Program-made: the position numbers and the translations under genes
Assembly (NCBI RefSeq): GCF_004664715.2
Contig: NC_051066.1
Span: 76,171,147-76,235,146, forward strand
Source: Peromyscus leucopus
Lineage: Eukaryota; Chordata; Mammalia; Rodentia; Cricetidae
Direction: 5' to 3'
DNA: 64,000 bases
In this document: one piece after another, positions 23,627 through 36,336 of the stretch
How the letters are laid out: every line of letters begins with the position of its first letter
How positions within the stretch are numbered: position 1 is the first letter of the stretch
The notes under the pieces: generated by a model
Told to the model about the DNA's origin: nothing
Databases searched by the model: none
What the model saw: the letters and a program-made list of their open reading frames with translations, nothing else

Positions 23627-24119
23627 TGAAGATACCACATACTTTTGTCATACAACATGGAGAAATCAAGCTGCTTCTGACCTAGGAACTTCCTGGTTAG
23701 CTTTCATAACACTGAAAGGCACTGTGCAGCTTGCTAGAGAACAAAAGTCATCAACAGTCTTATCCAGCTATGAACCACACCAGGTACAATAATGTCCATT
23801 CTAGTGAGATATGCCCATTGATGTAATGGTGGTATGAGAGTCATGGGATAATCGACTATTTTCTGATCAGATTCAAGGCCCACTGCAGAGGAGGAATTCT
23901 TGCCTACTACTGTAAATCTGTCCATGAACCTATTGGGAGCTCATAGATCCTAGAGGAAAATCTACTGCTATTATTTTCCTAAACTGACATTTTATAAAAC
24001 TGCATTCTAAGTATGTGTTTTTATACCCACATATTAGTGCATCTTTCAATCCTCATCAGGGAAGCACCTTTATTTAGTGGAGGATAGTTAATACAGAGCC
24101 ACACAACTGATCAAAATGG

Positions 24120-24600
24120 TCTATGGAATGAACGCCAGAGGTTGGGGAAGACCAGATCAAAACAGTGTCCCTGGATATGATAGAACCAGTGAACTCATGA
24201 ACTCATGACAGCTGTAGTTGACTGCAAAGACCCATACAAGATCAAGACAATCAACACTCCAGCAGGGATGAGAGACAGGCACAGGGTCCCCCACCCCTGG
24301 CTAAGGAGGCACTGGCAGTTAATTAATGGCTGCTAGGGGAGGGAGAGTCAGTTTTCTTCAGGGTTATGGACTCTGGTAGACTGACTGTGCTCCAAGAAAT
24401 AACCCACACCTGTGAAGATATGGAGAGTATTAATTGAACTCAGTGGGTAGTTAAAAATTTCAACAGAAATTGTGAAACTGAGAGAAGGATGTAAGAGTTA
24501 CCAGAGAGGAGTTGTAGGAGTGAGGTCAAAACAATCAAAATACACTGCAGGCATATATGAAAGTCTCAAAGAATAAATTAAAATATGATGTTAAAAATTA
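24120..24600 (+). mobile_element. L1 (Lx-type) 3' UTR fragment
   Basis: GATGAGAGACAGGCACAGG, GGCTAAGGAGGCACTGGCAG, GGCTGCTAGGGGAGGGAGAGTCAG, TGGACTCTGGTAGACTG, TTGAACTCAGTGGGTAG and TGAAAGTCTCAAAGAATAAA follow a rodent Lx L1 3' UTR. Only the non-coding end remains (5' truncated). Confidence 0.7.
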
Positions 24601-26819
24601 TTTTATGTACTCTTTCTAAAATATGAGTGTTTGTGCCTGTGTTTCATCAAAAAACTTTTTAAAAAGGCAACAGGTCAATCTTAGTAACTGGAAAGAGAGA
24701 AAATCCCTAAATGTCTTAGGAGTGTAACAAAAAAGATCCCTTCTTTCTGTAAAGGATGACAGTCTAGACTTGCAGTTATTCTTTTCTTCCTCTACCTGGA
24801 CATGCCATGATAATTCCTCTGTACGGAGCACACTTGTCTGGTTCCCAGTGCTTTCCTCATCCTCTTGCAGATTACATTAGTGCTTTCACTCATTTCATTC
24901 TTATGCCAAACCAGTGAGACTTCCCTACTACTGAGACCTGACCTACCAAAGAAACACATTGTGAATAACACTTTACAGTAGACACCACAGCATCTCTTAA
25001 CTTGGCTTCATCTGTTAGCTTTACATTTAAATATATAATAGGAGCTTGATAGGACCACAGGTGTCATGTTGGAAATGTCAGAGAATGAGTAACTTCTAGC
25101 AAGACAACAAAAGTTGTTGGTTACTTCTTTATGAACCTCCCCCGAAAGCCGGGCAGATCTTCATGAAAGCCATGAGTACAATGTAGTTAGAACCATTAAA
25201 AGGAGAGCCCATAGCTTATACTCTAAGGCATTCACTGTGGGCAATTGTCTTTCTGATACACCTGCAATAACCAGCTGGTAAGACTGAAGTACTGTCCCTT
25301 GTCCCTTAGCTGGACAAAGTCCTACAAGTGTAGGCTCCCAAAGCATTGCTAGCTTTTAAGCTAAAATTTGTTAATGGAGCTATATTTTCATAACAATAAT
25401 AATATAATATACTGAACACCCATGTCTTAAAACAATCTTTAAACAGAGTCACACTCTTAATGAGTCACATTAGGCCATAAGGCAACAGCAATGCCATTTT
25501 ACGAATCACTCTGATGGACATTTCTATCTTAGGAACACTAAGCATGCATTAACACTATAAAACCTGGCACAAACTCAAAGATTCACTTGAAGAGTACAGA
25601 TGGAGCTTTAGTGCCTATGGGCCAGTTAACCGGGATATGTAATTCCTTCGCAAAAAAAAATGCCAAGTGAAACTGGTTCCAGGAAATATCCTTCTGTGGG
25701 AATCTGACCACATTAAAACTAAAGCTTAATTCTCCTCTGTCTAAAAAGAGACATTCTCTGAGAACGTGGTGTGGGTAGATGCACATGAGGAGGAAAATAA
25801 AGTATCTACAACCAATCTGACCATGTGTATTGGTCCTAGGGGCTTGAGTAGTGACCTCTGTGAAAATCTTAACACCCTATACACAAAGTACTAAAGAGTC
25901 AGGTCTCATCTCAACAAATGCTTGATGAATATTCACCGTGGTGTCACAACTGGAATGGAGGTTTATAAATACTGAATCTTGGGGCCAAAGACTTCCAGAA
26001 GCATGCCTCTTGGAACAGACTACAAGATGAAGATTTTCAAGCAGGAACTCTGTTGAAGTGTTACTGGGGTCTACATATGGGAGGAAGAAGAGGCAAATGC
26101 TATGCAGTCACAAAAGAAGGTTGTCATCCAGAGGATAAGGAGCTTGTGTGAACTCTTAAAGAGTTTGCAGAGGCAAAGAAGCCAATATTTTCATAAAACA
26201 TGAATAGCCACTGAAAGATGAGGTGACTCTCTTCAGTTAAGGACAGTTTCCAAACAGGAAGGCACTGGAAGCAGGTATCACCAACATTTTTAGAAGCTGG
26301 AAGATTAGATGCCTCATCTTGAGAGGCAAATAGGAGACCCAGGCAGTACACCACAGTATCCAGAAAAGCAAGTGAGAGTGGAGAGCAGTTTCCATTTGGG
26401 GGTAACGTGAAGGGTCCAGTTATTTTTCTGTTTTACACCCCAACCTTAGAACATGTAGGCAGCTTTAAGACTCTAAAATGATCATTGCATTTCCAATTGG
26501 AAAATGTAAGTTTTGTTTAGTCAGTACAACTAATTATTTTTCTTTGAAGGAGATTTCTCAAAATACTCCTCTCAAGAAGACGGCAACAGGCTTGTAACAG
26601 AAGTGGGATAAACTATGAAGCCAGTGCTGTATAGGATAATTTATCCTTCTCATCGGGATTTTCCTAGAAAGGCATCCCCCTGCATATGAAGCCTAAGGGT
26701 TTCTCTGCAGTAACCTGAAACCACTGATACTTTCATCTGTCCTTCTGCAGAAAAAAATGCCCAGGAACATCAAGTAATAATGTTTATTAAACAGAAGCTA
26801 TGTTTGTTTGTATGATGCA
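24601..26819. other. Unique sequence, no recognisable feature
   Basis: No repeat family or gene recognised. Minus-strand frames near 25,161-25,346, 25,583-25,786 and 26,124-26,354 have no motif. Confidence 0.5.
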
Positions 26820-26985
26820 TTTTCTTCATGCATTATCACTCCAACCCTCAAAACAACTTAATGAGATATAGATTATTATTGCCATCATTATCCACAAGAG
26901 GGAACTAATTTACAGAAAAATCAAAATAATCTGTTTAGTCACATAGAGTATTCATGACAGAGCTCAAATCCCAAATAATTCTACC
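26820..26985 (-). repeat. MIR SINE
   Basis: CATTATCACTCCAACCCTCAAAACAACTTAATGAGATA, ATTATTGCCATCATTATCCACAAGAGGG and GACAGAGCTCAAATCCCAAATAATTCTACCC follow the MIR reverse complement. Confidence 0.7.
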
Positions 26986-29428
26986 CAAAGTAAATGTATA
27001 GACAAAGTTATACTGGATATTCTCCATCTGTCCTCATAGACATCCCCTTCTCCATTCTTCTCCACCTGCTCTGTGTTCCATGTAGGTGACTTCTATGGAC
27101 TCCACCCCCTAAGCTCTATTATCTTCTTGTATCCAGGTCATTTGACTGACAGACATTATAAGCAAGAAATGAGAAAGCAAGAAGAGTCTAGTGTGGAGTA
27201 TGCTACCTGCTTTACTCTATTCAAGACCACAGCTAGCAATCACATCTTTCCTCTAGCAAAGGTTCTTTCTGTACCTAGAGATGTAACTGGGTTCTGATAA
27301 GCAGTCCTCCTCTAAACCACTGTTTCTATTCCTGAGATAATTCTCCAACTCTTGTTCAGTTCTCTTAACTCTCCCTGAAAGTTTTATTAGACTTGGCTAA
27401 GTTTCTTGTTGGATCCAGAGCATGAGTCTCAGGGACAGTATCATGTGACATACATATAAGATATTCAGTTTAAAAATGATGATTGCTATTTCTTTCTCAT
27501 TGATAATAATCATAAATACACAGAAATAGAGCAAAGAAGGTGAGCAACCAACCTGGAAAACGGTATTGGCTCAAAAGTGAGACATACCACTCAAAGGACT
27601 TAGGTGGAAAGATGATGTATGTGAATACAAAGAGGTGGAAAAGTAGGTAATGCCCAGAGCTCATGGACCTACTCAATATAAGAAAGGCTAGCCTTCACTC
27701 TTTTTTTCTTGAGGTCATTCATCTCTTTTAAGAAAATGATCATTCATTCATTTATGAAAAGCAATTGTTTCTTATGAGCTTCTGGTCTCTTTAGTTCAAA
27801 ATTGCATTTATTTTGGGTAATTGACTTTTTTAGGTGAGTTCTGCCACCTCTTCCCATTCCCATCTCTAGGTACATGACAGTGTAGTGTGATGTGATATCA
27901 TGGGAAGGGATGGAAAGGGTTTGTGCAATTCTGCTTCAAATGGCTTCCATAGGTTCACTATAGCTGCTTCAAAATCTGAGAACTGGAATCACCACTGGAA
28001 TGGACATGAGAGTCAGGTAGTCAGTGCCCACTGGCTTCCATCTGTGATTGATGTCAGTGATATGAACACTCAGTTGTAGTCCACTTCACATCCCTAAGGA
28101 ACTCTTCCACCAGAATAATATGGGACTGTGGGTCAAAATAACTTCTTGATATCCTACATGCCAATATAGGCTAAAGGGAGCCAAGGACACTATCACATGT
28201 CTATTGCCTGAGCATCTCCCCTAGCCGCTTTTAAACTTAGCTGACTAGGACACCAGCTGAAGTGAGAGATCCTTTAAGAAGCATCAAATCTTGTCAACTA
28301 GGCCAAACGTCAAGAGGTCAAGAGATATGATTCCTATTCTGGGACTTCGTCACTTTTAAAACTTATGTCACCTTTTTACTCTGTGTTGCAGTTCTATCTT
28401 TCCAAGGCTTGGCCTTATGGCAGTGGAAAAGAACATGGTAACATCAAGTCTCTCCACTGTCCTTGCCAGGCTGATTTACCAGATCCTTACTCTCAACACA
28501 AGCTTGCTGTTGCCTTCTCCATAACTGGTAAGTGCCTTCATGCCACTCTTGAGTCTTATCTTTCCTCCTACAGTAGTCATGCCTCCCACCAGAGTCTATG
28601 AGTTCATCTTCTCAGACTTCAGACCCCTGCAGTTATCTGAAAATATTAGACCTACAAGTTTAAATTTATATACTGTTCTGATGGTATGATAAACTCTAGT
28701 GCCAATTCACTATGTTCCATCTGGGATATGAATCACTATTTTGTCCATTGTATCCACTCTATATAAGTCCTTTGGTCAAGAAGAGCCCTCTCAGTTATCG
28801 CATTAGTTACTTCAGTATCTTAGTTGTATCTGGTAAACCTCATATAATAGGTAATACTGTGTCTCAAAGCCTCTGTGAGTCATCTCATCTCATTTCATCA
28901 TGTAGGCAAGGTCATCACTCATTAACTCAAGAAGAAAGACAACAGGGCACTTTAAAAGAAAAACCACTTCCCAATAACTGCTATTATCCTGTACTACAAT
29001 AGCTGCTGTTTAATTATTTTTGTCAATTTCTTACTATCTCTACTTTATATGCCTTATTATAATTTGTGTATTTGGGGAAAAACATTGTTTATAGGCAGTT
29101 ACTGGACAGTATCAAAACCTGAGAGTATTGACTATATCTCTGGCAAATAAGTCAAAGTTTTCAACTCCCTGGCAACTTTCTATGCCAATACAAGACAAGA
29201 TTATTCCAAAATCTTCTTCCAGTTCTCCCAATCCATAACTCTTAATCAGCACTGTGCTTGGAAAGTGAGTCCTCAAATGACCATCTTCCTTTGCATCTAA
29301 GAAATTTAAACACCAACTATGAAAGACTATGACCATTTTCTTATTTATACAATCATTATCCTTTCCTTTTATTTTCACACTGATTCTATCATTCTTCTTT
29401 TTGTTTGTGGGATTTTGTTTTCTTTATT

Positions 29429-29431
<3 letters not shown>
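26986..29431. other. Unique sequence, no recognisable feature
   Basis: No named repeat. Two plus-strand frames (28,365-28,601, 78 codons; 28,712-29,002, 96 codons) are open but have no recognisable domain or homologue, and I treat them as chance frames. Confidence 0.5.

Positions 29432-29519
<88 letters not shown>
29432..29519. repeat. (TG)n(AG)n compound microsatellite
   Basis: About 16 TG units run directly into about 28 AG units. Confidence 0.98.
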
Positions 29520-29522
<3 letters not shown>

Positions 29523-31400
29523 GAATAACCTTTTCTCAAAGATTCCAGAACTTTTATCTAGAACAAATAGAACAAACATAACTTTATCATAAAAAAAGAA
29601 GCTCACTTTAGTGATAGGATAAAAAAAACCTGAGTGGCATATTACTATCTGGACCATGTTCAAGGACCCATGACAGAAATCCTTCATTAGCACGATAACC
29701 TTTCCAGGATTGCTGGTGTCAAGAAGGAAAATGTTGCATTTGGGGTCTGAAGCTTTCCCAGTTGTCAGATGCTGTTGCCCAGACTCATTAGCCCCACTGT
29801 TGATTTGAATGCTGCCTTCTACTTCTCATACACCAAACCAACGGAAGAGGAAGCAGACGGGCAGTTTATAGGACAAAACAACAGCATGCCCCAACTAGAG
29901 TGGCAAGAACGAGTTTGGTAACACTGAGATTACAGAACTCTGAGAAAACGAAAAGGTCTGTTAGAGCTAATGAGGCTGTATAGATGATATCCCATTGGGA
30001 AGATGAGGCAAATCTGCATAAATCGTCAAACAGAATGCAGCTCAAATACACTTTTCAAGCCACAAGCAAAATGTTGGCTTAAGATGCTACTTATCTCTGG
30101 ATGAGACCCAGAGAACTGAATACTGAATCTCATATTTTAAAGGACTAAGTCTAAACAGCTCTCAAAGGGAAGGGTGAAATAGATGTGTTTCTCCTGGGCA
30201 TCATCACAGACACCTGCCACTCTGAAAACTAGCCAGTAGAGCTGGTTCATGATCACACTTCTAGCTGCAACTTTCAGGCATGTCACTTATAATTGAACAC
30301 TTGATTCTGCTGTATCCTAGGATCAGAAATATTATCTGGGCTTCCAGTTTTGTGTGCATTTTCAAAGAAGTCATAGTTTGTGGAATATCGGGACCACTAA
30401 TATATACCTGATATACACAGGGTTTGTCTGGACAGTCATTCTCTGTGACACAGAGAGAGGCACTTGCTGGAGAAGCACACTCCTGGGATTGGCCAACAAT
30501 GCTCAGGATTATTCTTTTCATATTTTGACTACTCCATAAGATGCAAGAGTACAATCAAATATCTCAGACTCCAGGGCATCCACAAAGTCACAGGTCATTC
30601 TACTAAGATGACAAAAATGTATAAATGGAAAATACAGAGTTTAAAATGAAGCAACCAGGTGATTCTCTATATTCAAATACTGAAAGAGAGAGAGAGATCA
30701 AACACAGCAAGTAAATTTGAGTGTCAAAGGTCACGACCTGGTAGTCCCATAAGCAAAATTTGGCAAACAGGTACAACTAGGTTAGAATATTTTGGAGATC
30801 TTAAAGGAAATACTGTTAGTAAGGGTGTGCATCCTTTGCTGTTAGCTGATATTTATACTGATCAAACTCAATCATTTTTTGTTTTAGAGAAAGTAGAGTT
30901 ATATATTTTTGTAAGTTTGTGTTGTTTAGGATTCTTGGTTGCAAACAGTGTGGCTCATTGGTTAAGCAGAAAATAACCATGTGTTAAAGGATGCAAAATA
31001 GGTCAGCCAATCACAAAACTGTAGAAATAGAGGTAGAACTCTTAGGCAGAAGCAGTGTGGTCCCTAGAATGGGGTCTCTCTATTAAAAATGCCACCAGGT
31101 TCCCACACAGAAGCAAGAAGGATCAGAGATGGGCACAGGAGGCTCTGTCACGCTACCTCTGACATGACCACTGTAAGAACTTTCATTCCACTATAACTGC
31201 ATCATTTGTACCACAGAAAGCTAAATAATTTTAAAAGCTAAACAAAATCATTTGCTTAAATAAATAAAACCTTTCTCCAAGTGTTGGAATAATCATTGCA
31301 TATTATTGTTTTAATTTAAAACAGGAAGACACCAAAACTATATAAAATCATGAAAAACTGACAAAAGAAAATTAAACAAATATGAATTAATAAACATATA
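29520..31400. other. Unique sequence, no recognisable feature
   Basis: No named repeat. Overlapping frames at 30,261-30,976 on both strands show no motif. Confidence 0.5.
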
Positions 31401-31401
31401 A

Positions 31402-31559
31402 ATGGGCTGGAGAAATGACTTGGGCATTAAGAACATACACAGAAGACCCAAGTTTGATTTCTAGCACACACCACTGGATGCTCACAACCACCTGTAACTA
31501 CAGCTCCAGGGAATCCAACACCCTCTTCTGGATTCTTCAGGCACCTGCATACATACACA

Positions 31560-31615
<56 letters not shown>

Positions 31616-31640
31616 ACACTTTTTAAATCCTTTTTTAAAG
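31402..31640 (+). mobile_element. B3-type SINE with (CA)n
   Basis: Head GGGCTGGAGAAATGACTTGGGCATTAAGAAC, body CTCACAACCACCTGTAACTACAGCTCCAGGG and CCAACACCCTCTTCTGGATTCTTCAGGCACCTGC are typical B3. The 3' end carries a long CA array (31,555-31,613). Confidence 0.9.
31555..31613. repeat. (CA)n microsatellite
   Basis: CA array with one TA interruption, grown in the B3 SINE tail. Confidence 0.97.
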
Positions 31641-31648
31641 AATATATA

Positions 31649-31649
<1 letters not shown>

Positions 31650-31686
<37 letters not shown>
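31650..31686. repeat. (TA)n microsatellite
   Basis: About 18 TA units directly downstream of the B3 tail. Self-complementary, so it can extrude as a cruciform. Confidence 0.97.
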
Positions 31687-31689
<3 letters not shown>

Positions 31690-32574
31690 AATTTAAGCTA
31701 AGGGTAGCTCTTACCACTGATCTTTAAAAAAAAATGTTTCCCAGCAGCAAGGCAAAATGGGGAAGTCAATGTGCTCCATGATCCCTCTTGCTTATTAAAG
31801 GCATTTACTCAGCTTTCCAGAGAACTAGACCTACTTCCTAGCCTTGAACCCAGCAGAACTTCCAACAGAAATCCATTGAACAACAACAAACTGGTAGTGT
31901 GATTTGTTTATGATGATTTTGCAAAAGCTTAGAAACACACTCATTCTATTTATGACTGTATCATCTATTAAAATTTAAGGAATAATTTTCAACTTTAGTC
32001 TTGAGAAGGTACTTTCAACTTCTGGATAATACATTTCAGTAGGTGGCTTACTCATGAAGTGCATTGCTACCATCATGAAACCTAAATTATCTGATAAAAG
32101 ATAAATAGCTCAACTGTCTCTAATCCAGAAATGCCAGTTCTCTCTGCAGGACTTGTGATGGACAACTGATAACATTGACATACTTCCATGCAAGTGGCCA
32201 GGAGGTGCTCAAGTTCTCCAATGAAGGCAACGTCCCAGGACTACACTAAGGAGATGGACCAGTGCTGTGGTCTGACTTGGATACAGTCAGTACATGGACG
32301 GTAGAAGAAGAAAAAGAGTGGCAGAGTTTGTATTCTTTTTTCCAAACATTAATTTTGAATTATGTTAAGTATTGGAATGAGAATTCAATGAACCTGGCTG
32401 GAGTCCTGAATACAAGCCATGTGTCAAGGAAGCAAAATTGGACAAAAATAGATAATTCTATTCTCCATCCTCTTAACTACGTTCTGAGACCCTGGTGACT
32501 TTGAGAAATTCACCCAGACCAAAATAAAAAAGGACAAGGCAGTGGATGATGTGCACGTTCTCTTTGAGAAGACA
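31687..32574. other. Unique sequence, no recognisable feature
   Basis: Nothing recognised. The frame at 32,262-32,498 has no motif. Confidence 0.5.
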
Positions 32575-33090
32575 CTGTATGTTATTTATTGCTATGTTAA
32601 CAATTTTCTGCAGATCCCAGTAACTTCAAGAAACAGCAGTTATCTCAGAGCTCTTTGGCACAAGAAATGAGGGCACAATACTAGTTTTGGGTTTCTGACA
32701 AAGCTGAAGTATCTCAAGGCTTATGAGGAAACTGGTTCACTTCCAAGACCACTCATGCTGCTGGCAGGATTCAGGCCTTCGTGGACTTTTTGTGAGTGGC
32801 CATCCAGTGGCATCCTGTGGCTCTCTGTCATAAAGATTTCTCCTTGACAGCCTACAACACAGGAGCTAGATTAATTTGAGCAAGAAGAGAGAAGTAGGAT
32901 CAGAACAACACCAACTTAGCATCTTTTGTAGCTTAATGTTAGAGGTGACATCTTCTTGCCTCTGATGTGGAATTCTTCTTGTTCAAAGTAAGTAGCTAAG
33001 GTCAGCCCACATTCAAAGAGAAAGAGTATACAAGAATGTCAACATCAGCATGTCTGTATCACTAGCCATTTAAGAAGCTGTTCACCACAA
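32575..33090 (-). repeat. Ancient eutherian LTR-like repeat
   Basis: TGTTATTTATTGCTATGTTAACAA, ATCTCAGAGCTCTTTGGCACAAG, GAAACTGGTTCACTTCCAAGACCACTCATGCTGCTGGCAGGATTCA and GGTCAGCCCACATTCAAAG follow in order a repeat shared by eutherian mammals (TTATTGCTGTGTAACAAATTACC ... TTCCAAGCTCACTCAGGTTGTTGGCAGAATTCA ... CCCACACTCAAGG). I know the element by sequence but not its family name with certainty. Strand is given by analogy with LTR-like relatives. Confidence 0.5.
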
Positions 33091-33186
33091 GCATAGCTCC
33101 TGCAATCTGGTGGCTAAACTCAATTCAGTCAGCAAGGCCAGAGTTGTCACAGGCCTCAATAAAATGTAAATGGAAGGAGTCTTTTC

Positions 33187-33344
33187 TTTTTTTTTTTTTT
33201 TTTTTTTTTTCGAGACAGGGTTTCTCTGTGTAGCTTTGCGCTTTCTGGAACTCACTTGTAGCCAGGCTGCTCGAACTCACAGAGATCCGCCTGCCTCTGC
33301 CTCCCAAGTGCTGGGATTAAAGGCGTGCGCCACCACTGCCCGGC
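33187..33344 (-). mobile_element. Young B1 SINE
   Basis: T-run, then CGAGACAGGGTTTCTCTGTG to GCGCCACCACTGCCCGGC, the near-exact complement of the cricetid B1 consensus. A perfect 16-bp target duplication TGGAAGGAGTCTTTTC flanks it (33,171-33,186 and 33,345-33,360). Confidence 0.98.
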
Positions 33345-33709
33345 TGGAAGGAGTCTTTTCAAACAAAATGTTAACACTGAAAGCAAGGTTACCCTCACTT
33401 TAGCACTGTAACTAAGACACTAGGTGTGGTTATTGCTAATTCCTATACCTTCAATAAGTTGTTCTTAAACCCTAACCAATTGCAGCATAGGACCAAGAAA
33501 GGCTTTCTCCCTTTTGATACTCAGAAAGTGGGGCAAAGGCTCCTAGCACTGGGTGTTCATCACTCCCTGATGAGGGATCCTGCAAGTGAAAGAATAGGAA
33601 TTACCCCAAAACTCACCATCCACTGTCATCCTCTTTTTAATTCTGTGTCAGCCAGAAGAGTATGACTTTACAATGTATTTTTTTAATTCTTAAATAAAAA
33701 TCAAGTTTT

Positions 33710-33880
33710 GCCGGCCGGTGGTGGCGCACGCCTTTAATCCCAGCACTCGGGAGGCAGAGGCAGGCGAATCTCTGTGAGTTCGAGCAGCCTGGCTACCAAG
33801 TGAGTTCCAGGAAAGGCGCAAAGCTACACAGAGAAACCCTGTCTCGAAAAACCAAAAATAAATAAATAAATAAATAAATA
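33710..33880 (+). mobile_element. Young B1 SINE
   Basis: GCCGGCCGGTGGTGGCGCACGCC head through CTACACAGAGAAACCCTGTCTCG, with an AAATA-repeat tail. Target duplication AAAAATCAAGTTTT at about 33,696-33,709 and again after the tail. It lies 365 bp from, and inverted relative to, the B1 at 33,187-33,344. Confidence 0.97.
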
Positions 33881-34009
33881 AAAATCAAGTTTTATTTAAC
33901 ATCTGAGAACTACAATCCTATTAAAAGTAGTCTGAAAACAAGCCACTGAAGTCAGATGCTACGTGAAAATTCAGCCATATTCTGCTAAGCAAGGATCTAA
34001 GAAGTCACA

Positions 34010-34160
34010 CTAGGTGTAATGGCACATACCTTTAATCCCTGTGCTTAGGAGGCAGAAGTAGATATAGCTCTCTAAATCTGAGGCTAGCCTGATTTACACA
34101 GCAAGTTCCAGACCAGCCAGGGCTACACTGTGTAACCACGTCTCAAAACAACAACAACAA
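34010..34160 (+). mobile_element. Older B1 SINE
   Basis: ACTAGGTGTAATGGCACATACCTTTAATCCCTGTGCTTAGGAGGCAG to CAGGGCTACACTGTGTAACCACGTCTCAAAACAACAACAACAA. A third B1 in this cluster, clearly more diverged than its neighbours. Confidence 0.88.
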
Positions 34161-34629
34161 ATCAGACATCTTTCCAGTGAGAAAGGCAAGTCAAATGGAC
34201 AGCAGAGTATGTGGAGTTTGGATTGGATTGTGACACTGGGACAGATCTAAAAATGAAAAAGGCTGGAAAACAAGACCAGAAGCTCATCTAGCAATCTCAG
34301 CATGGCTTCAAGGTCTCATTTGTTTGGAAGAACATTCTTAGAGCAATGAACTACAAATGGACACAGGTGACTTTGGGCAAACCATATGCCCCTCTATAGG
34401 TTACAGATCCATGTCAGACAATCAGAGTACAGCATCCTTTCGAGTTTTCTTATTTTCTCTACTCTTCTGAACAGTACACATCTAATTCAACGGCAATTTT
34501 CTCTCAATTCATCTCATTTTCAGTTTTCAAACCATTTATCTTACATCTCAGAGAAAACTTATCTCCTCACCAATACATGCTCTTATTTTTAAATAGTCTT
34601 TCCTAAGTAAAGTAACAGCTCATCAAATT

Positions 34630-34745
34630 TTTGATTTGCACATGTTAATAACTAAAGATATCAGGCATTTTTCGTATATTCATATACAGTCATTTTTATT
34701 TCTCCTTTCAAGATTGGTCTATTCATGTCATTTGCCCAACTATTA
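34630..34745 (-). repeat. Old L1 ORF2-region fragment
   Basis: CAGGCATTTTTCGTATATTCATATAC and TCTCCTTTCAAGATTGGTCTATTCATGTCATTTGCCCAAC follow the reverse complement of mammalian L1 ORF2 (TTGGAGAAATGTCTATTCAAGTCCTTTGCCC). Heavily decayed. Confidence 0.5.
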
Positions 34746-35554
34746 ACATTTTCAAAATGAAATTGTCCAGTGTCATTTAACTGATAGTTGATGTTCTTCT
34801 ATCATCCAACTAGAAAAAGACTTCCCATATGTAAAGAGAAAGAAATCTAGACATAATAACCACTATAAAATGACTGATAAACATAAGAGATTGAGAAAAA
34901 AGATCTGTATTCTGAACTTCTCACTGCTGATACGTTTATGTTTTCATGATTATTTTGTCTTTGCATTTACAAGATCACAGACAGCAAAATCATGCTTGTT
35001 TCTGACATGATTAGTGACATTTTAGTACCTCTGATTTATTCAAACACAGTTCGAAAACTGTATAGTCTATCTGTATGAACAACACATGCCTATGAAGTGA
35101 TAACTTCATTTCTTTCTAAAGACTCCCTAATCATCTCCTTATAATTAGCAAGCAGAAAGAATGCTGGGATCCCCCTTCAACAGCAGCAAACCCAAAAGGA
35201 GACAGCAGATGCTACCTATCCTTTTGACTCCTGACATTTCTCCTCAAACCTAGCCTTTTTCCCTTAGGCCGAGTTACCCGTTGTTAGTCTCTTTCCAGAC
35301 GATCTTAGTCTTCATCCAGGTGCACTCTCTTATCTTGTTTCCCTTGTTGATGGAAAGCCGTCATTTTTCTATATTGCCTGTAAGCAGAGAAATTCAAAGG
35401 TGCATCCTGGCGTCCCTCACCTATAAGTGATGTGTAATCAAGCACATCCTGTGCACTTGGGGCAACCTGATTGCTCTTTAACTTTAAAACCTAAATGATA
35501 AAAGGGATAAATCTCTTAGGATTTGTCAAATACCTAGAGGATAGTGTGGCTTCT
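34746..35554. other. Unique sequence, no recognisable feature
   Basis: Nothing recognised. Confidence 0.5.
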
Positions 35555-35660
35555 GTATTTGTTTAGTCAATATTTGTAGATGTCTGTTATGTTCCATGAT
35601 CTATGTTTGGGTGCTAAGAGTGTAACAATGAAAACTAGTAATAGCTAATTATTGCTTGAA
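35555..35660 (-). repeat. L2-like LINE fragment
   Basis: GTCAATATTTGTAGATGTCTGTTATGTTCC ... GGGTGCTAAGAGTGTAACAATGAAAAC follows the reverse complement of the L2 3' end. Confidence 0.45.
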
Positions 35661-35733
35661 CACTCAATACATGTTACATACTGGAATAGGCATTGTTGTA
35701 TACTGCTTTGGTATTTCTTCTAACAACTAGAAG

Positions 35734-36143
35734 TGTCTTTGAGAGGTTTCTATTGCTATGATAAAATACCTGGACCAAATTCCATTTGGGGAGGAAAGGG
35801 TTTATATCACATTTGCAGTTTCACATTGCAGTCCATTATAGAAGGAAGTTAGGGCAGGAATTCAAGGCAGGAACTAAACAAAGCAGAAGCCATGGTGGAG
35901 TGCTAATTTCTGGCTTGTTCCTTATGACTTGCTCCACCTGCTTTCTTATAACAACCAGGACCACAGGCCCAGAGGTGGTACTGCTAATAGTGAACTAGGT
36001 CCTTCCACATCAATCATCAATCAAAAAAACACCCTACAGACATGCCTACAGACCAATCCTATGAAGGCATTTTCCCAATTAAGATTCCTTCTTCCCAGGT
36101 GATCCTAGATTGTGTCAAGTTGACATAAAAACTAGCTAGCACA
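35734..36143 (-). mobile_element. LTR-like rodent repeat, near full length
   Basis: Begins TGTCTTTGAGAGGTTTCTATTGCTATGATAAAATACC and ends TTGACATAAAAACTAGCTAGCACA, with GGAGGAAAGGGTTTAT, CTTGCTCCACCTGCTTTCTTATA and GACATGCCTACAGACC inside. Termini are TG...CA. On the minus strand it reads as an LTR with an early TTGACACAA-type motif and a late TAAACC poly(A)-signal-like segment. The flanks do not give a convincing duplication. Family name uncertain (MaLR/ERVL-like). Confidence 0.65.
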
Positions 36144-36294
36144 GTAGATCATTTTGGTGTTGTCAGTGAGAATTTTATATCTGAGTACTGTATTTATATC
36201 ATTTCCACATGTTCCTCTCCCCTCTCAACTCCTTCATGTTCCCTTATAATCCCTTTCAAATTCAAGACATCTTCTATAACTGTTATTGTTATAT

Positions 36295-36296
<2 letters not shown>

Positions 36297-36335
<39 letters not shown>
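36297..36335. repeat. (AC)n microsatellite
   Basis: About 19 AC units. Confidence 0.97.

Positions 36336-36336
<1 letters not shown>

Noticed and set aside
28365..29002. Two adjacent plus-strand frames (78 and 96 codons)
   Set aside because: No shared frame, no motif, no acceptor/donor pattern. Length is within chance expectation for AT-rich DNA.
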